Below, piece by piece: positions 62,718 through 64,000 of a DNA stretch of 64,000 bases. The notes beneath the pieces are model-generated. The model saw only the letters and a program-made list of their open reading frames with translations. It did no database searches and was not told the DNA's origin. The translations under genes and the position numbers were made by a program. Position 1 is the first letter of the stretch. The number at the start of each line of letters is the position of its first letter. The stretch comes from Strobilurus pachycystidiatus (taxonomy: Eukaryota > Basidiomycota > Agaricomycetes > Agaricales > Physalacriaceae), in the NCBI GenBank assembly GCA_019915135.1, contig JAHLMK010000003.1, positions 2,046,001 to 2,110,000 on the forward strand. The letters run 5' to 3'.

Positions 62718-63340
62718 TCAAAACAAATGGCGAAACTGTTCGACTAGTTCGTGCAATATATCAAAGTGAACAAGCATCACGTCCATGCGACCATTCTTGC
62801 CTTGTGGGCGATCCGCGCCGTTCCAACGCCGAGCGAGAGCGTTGATATAGACCTTGATGATTGTCTGTCCCGGTTTGTTAAAATGTGTCACGGTGATCAC
62901 ACACGGGACATCGCGGACGTACCTTTTTCCTATGCTTCGTGTTCATGGCGAGATCGCTGGCGCTCAACAATCCCGCAGGATCCTCTGGGAACTTGGCGAA
63001 CCACCGGGGGAAGTAGGCGCGGAACCAGCTCTGCGCTTCGTTCCTGAAGACGGCGGCCTCGAACTCCCCGGCACACTCTTGGAGATAGTCGTAGTGCGCA
63101 TCGGTGAAGGGGTACCAGATCATATAGTGGTGGGTGGTGAAGAACTCTGGGAAGGCGGGGTTATCGCCAGGTGCGTCGTCGCTGAAGGCGTCGTCAATAC
63201 AAGACAATCCCTGACAGTTAACTTGCAGACGATACTAACGGCAGTGCAAGGATCTGCTCTCGGTAGCGCAACTCTAAGACCCGAGCCTCCGCCTCGGCTT
63301 CGACTCGACGAGAGTAGGCATCATATTCGTCACTGTTCAT
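62718..63340 (-). CDS. Orphan small protein
   Basis: I do not recognise this protein. Minus-strand exons 63240-63340, 62923-63181 and 62718-62852 give 164 residues in one frame. Exon 1 is a charged helix (YSRRVEAEAEARVLELRYRE). Exon 2 is rich in aromatic residues (FFTTHHYMIWYPFTDAHYDY, WFRAYFPRWFAKFPED) and ends in a basic KHRKKV. Exon 3 has DVMLVHFDILHELVEQF. The regular phases and consensus splice sites (GTTAGT, GTACGT) support a real gene. Confidence 0.6.
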
Positions 63341-63616
63341 GGCGCAGAGGAGAGTTGGCTGGGCCCGTCTCCCCCTCCCCAGCACTTCTTATAGACGGAC
63401 GAATGCTCTTCTTCGGTTCTTGCAGTAAATCGGTTCAGTGCATCGCAGTTGTGTTGTGTGTGTGGGTCAGCAGTCTTAATTTCCGTACGTCTTCTTTCGT
63501 TGGACATCTTTGGTGACTTACGACGTGGCGTTGGCATAGGACAGTCATTCCCTCCCCGAATTGACGTATCTGCGCCGCGCCATTCGTGCGGCATTCTCGT
63601 CCATTCCGTCACACAC

Positions 63617-64000
63617 ATGAACACCCGGAAACTCGCCGCGAGATTGGCCAAGAAACGCAAGAAATCCCAAGTCAGTCTTTCCAGGGGAAACAAGAGACGA
63701 AACGTCGGCCGCGATGGAAATTCCCAGCCGCCAAGTTCGGACGGCGAAGTCGACGAGGGCGAGCTGATGACGGAGGTGTTCGAGCGGGACGATGACGGAG
63801 AGTTATGGGTGGATGTAGGGCCGTCCTTTAGCAGTCAGGTCAATGCGAGCTCAGACGCCGGCCAGGAGGAGGAGGATTATCCCGAACCGGACATTGTCAT
63901 CCAATACGCCGACGCGCAGATGTCGCCCTTAGGTGACGATGATGATGATGAGGGCACTGGCGCGCAGAAGAAAGTTCGCCTCTTGGCACCGCCCCGAGTT
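63617..64000 (+). CDS. Orphan protein, 3' truncated by window end
   Basis: The frame is open from the ATG at 63617 to the last base (128 codons seen). It starts with a very basic segment (MNTRKLAARLAKKRKK) and turns strongly acidic (EVDEGELMTEVFERDDDGEL, GDDDDDEG). No domain is recognisable. It starts divergently from the small orphan gene, 276 bp away. It could be the disordered N-terminus of a larger nuclear or transposon-derived protein, which only the sequence to the right can show. Confidence 0.55.
   Translation, partial: MNTRKLAARLAKKRKKSQVSLSRGNKRRNVGRDGNSQPPSSDGEVDEGELMTEVFERDDDGELWVDVGPSFSSQVNASSDAGQEEEDYPEPDIVIQYADAQMSPLGDDDDDEGTGAQKKVRLLAPPRV

Overview
The window is nuclear DNA of a filamentous basidiomycete, most likely an Agaricomycete. 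Coding exons are interrupted by many very short introns (mostly 44-61 bp, GT-AG with some GC-AG), genes are tightly packed on both strands, and the protein families are eukaryotic and fungal (Zn2Cys6 regulator, F-box protein, P450, Ice2, Esf1, Dug3, ADP/ATP carrier). No prokaryotic operons, rRNA or tRNA genes were recognised. Splice sites were placed by hand from reading frame and family conservation. Where several exons are listed, the phases were checked to sum to an intact reading frame.

Bases 1-13,400 hold a cytochrome-b5 fusion desaturase (followed by a decayed copy of its own 3' end), the RAD51 recombinase, phosphoglycerate dehydrogenase, an F-box protein, a divergent pair of ribosomal protein genes (mitochondrial uL4 and cytosolic uS9/RPS16), a BRCT/Myb protein resembling telomere Rap1, and a complex I membrane subunit. 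Bases 13,400-16,200 are gene-free but carry a complete 595-bp non-autonomous Mutator-like element with 127-bp inverted repeats and a 9-bp target duplication.

Bases 16,200-47,250 are a dense housekeeping block: MAPEG glutathione transferase, phosphoacetylglucosamine mutase and alpha-SNAP (divergent, 116 bp apart), a Zn2Cys6 factor, NUS1, a P450, Ice2, molybdopterin synthase large subunit, a fused pseudouridine-phosphate glycosidase/kinase, the IRC3 helicase, ADP/ATP carrier, a PIAS/Siz SUMO ligase, NudC, ESF1, a secreted KEX2-type repeat precursor, DUG3 and a PhzF-family protein. NUS1 and PCM1 both serve glycosylation (dolichol and UDP-GlcNAc supply), but nothing suggests functional clustering. 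Gene order alternates between divergent and convergent pairs.

Bases 47,250-64,000 are different in character. They hold a long orphan ORF broken by one stop, a decayed Ty3/Gypsy pol fragment, a multi-exon AT-hook/HMG-like orphan, a viroplasmin-fold protein, further orphans and several short duplicated non-coding repeats. This looks like a fast-evolving accessory region.

The most interesting candidate is the gene at 43,444-44,373. It encodes a signal peptide followed by eight NGNIVPY repeats, each closed by a Lys-Arg protease site, the architecture of secreted fungal peptide or RiPP precursors. Other notable points are five GC-AG introns that all share a GCAAGT donor, and 7-, 16- and 17-nt micro-exons in the pseudouridine gene.
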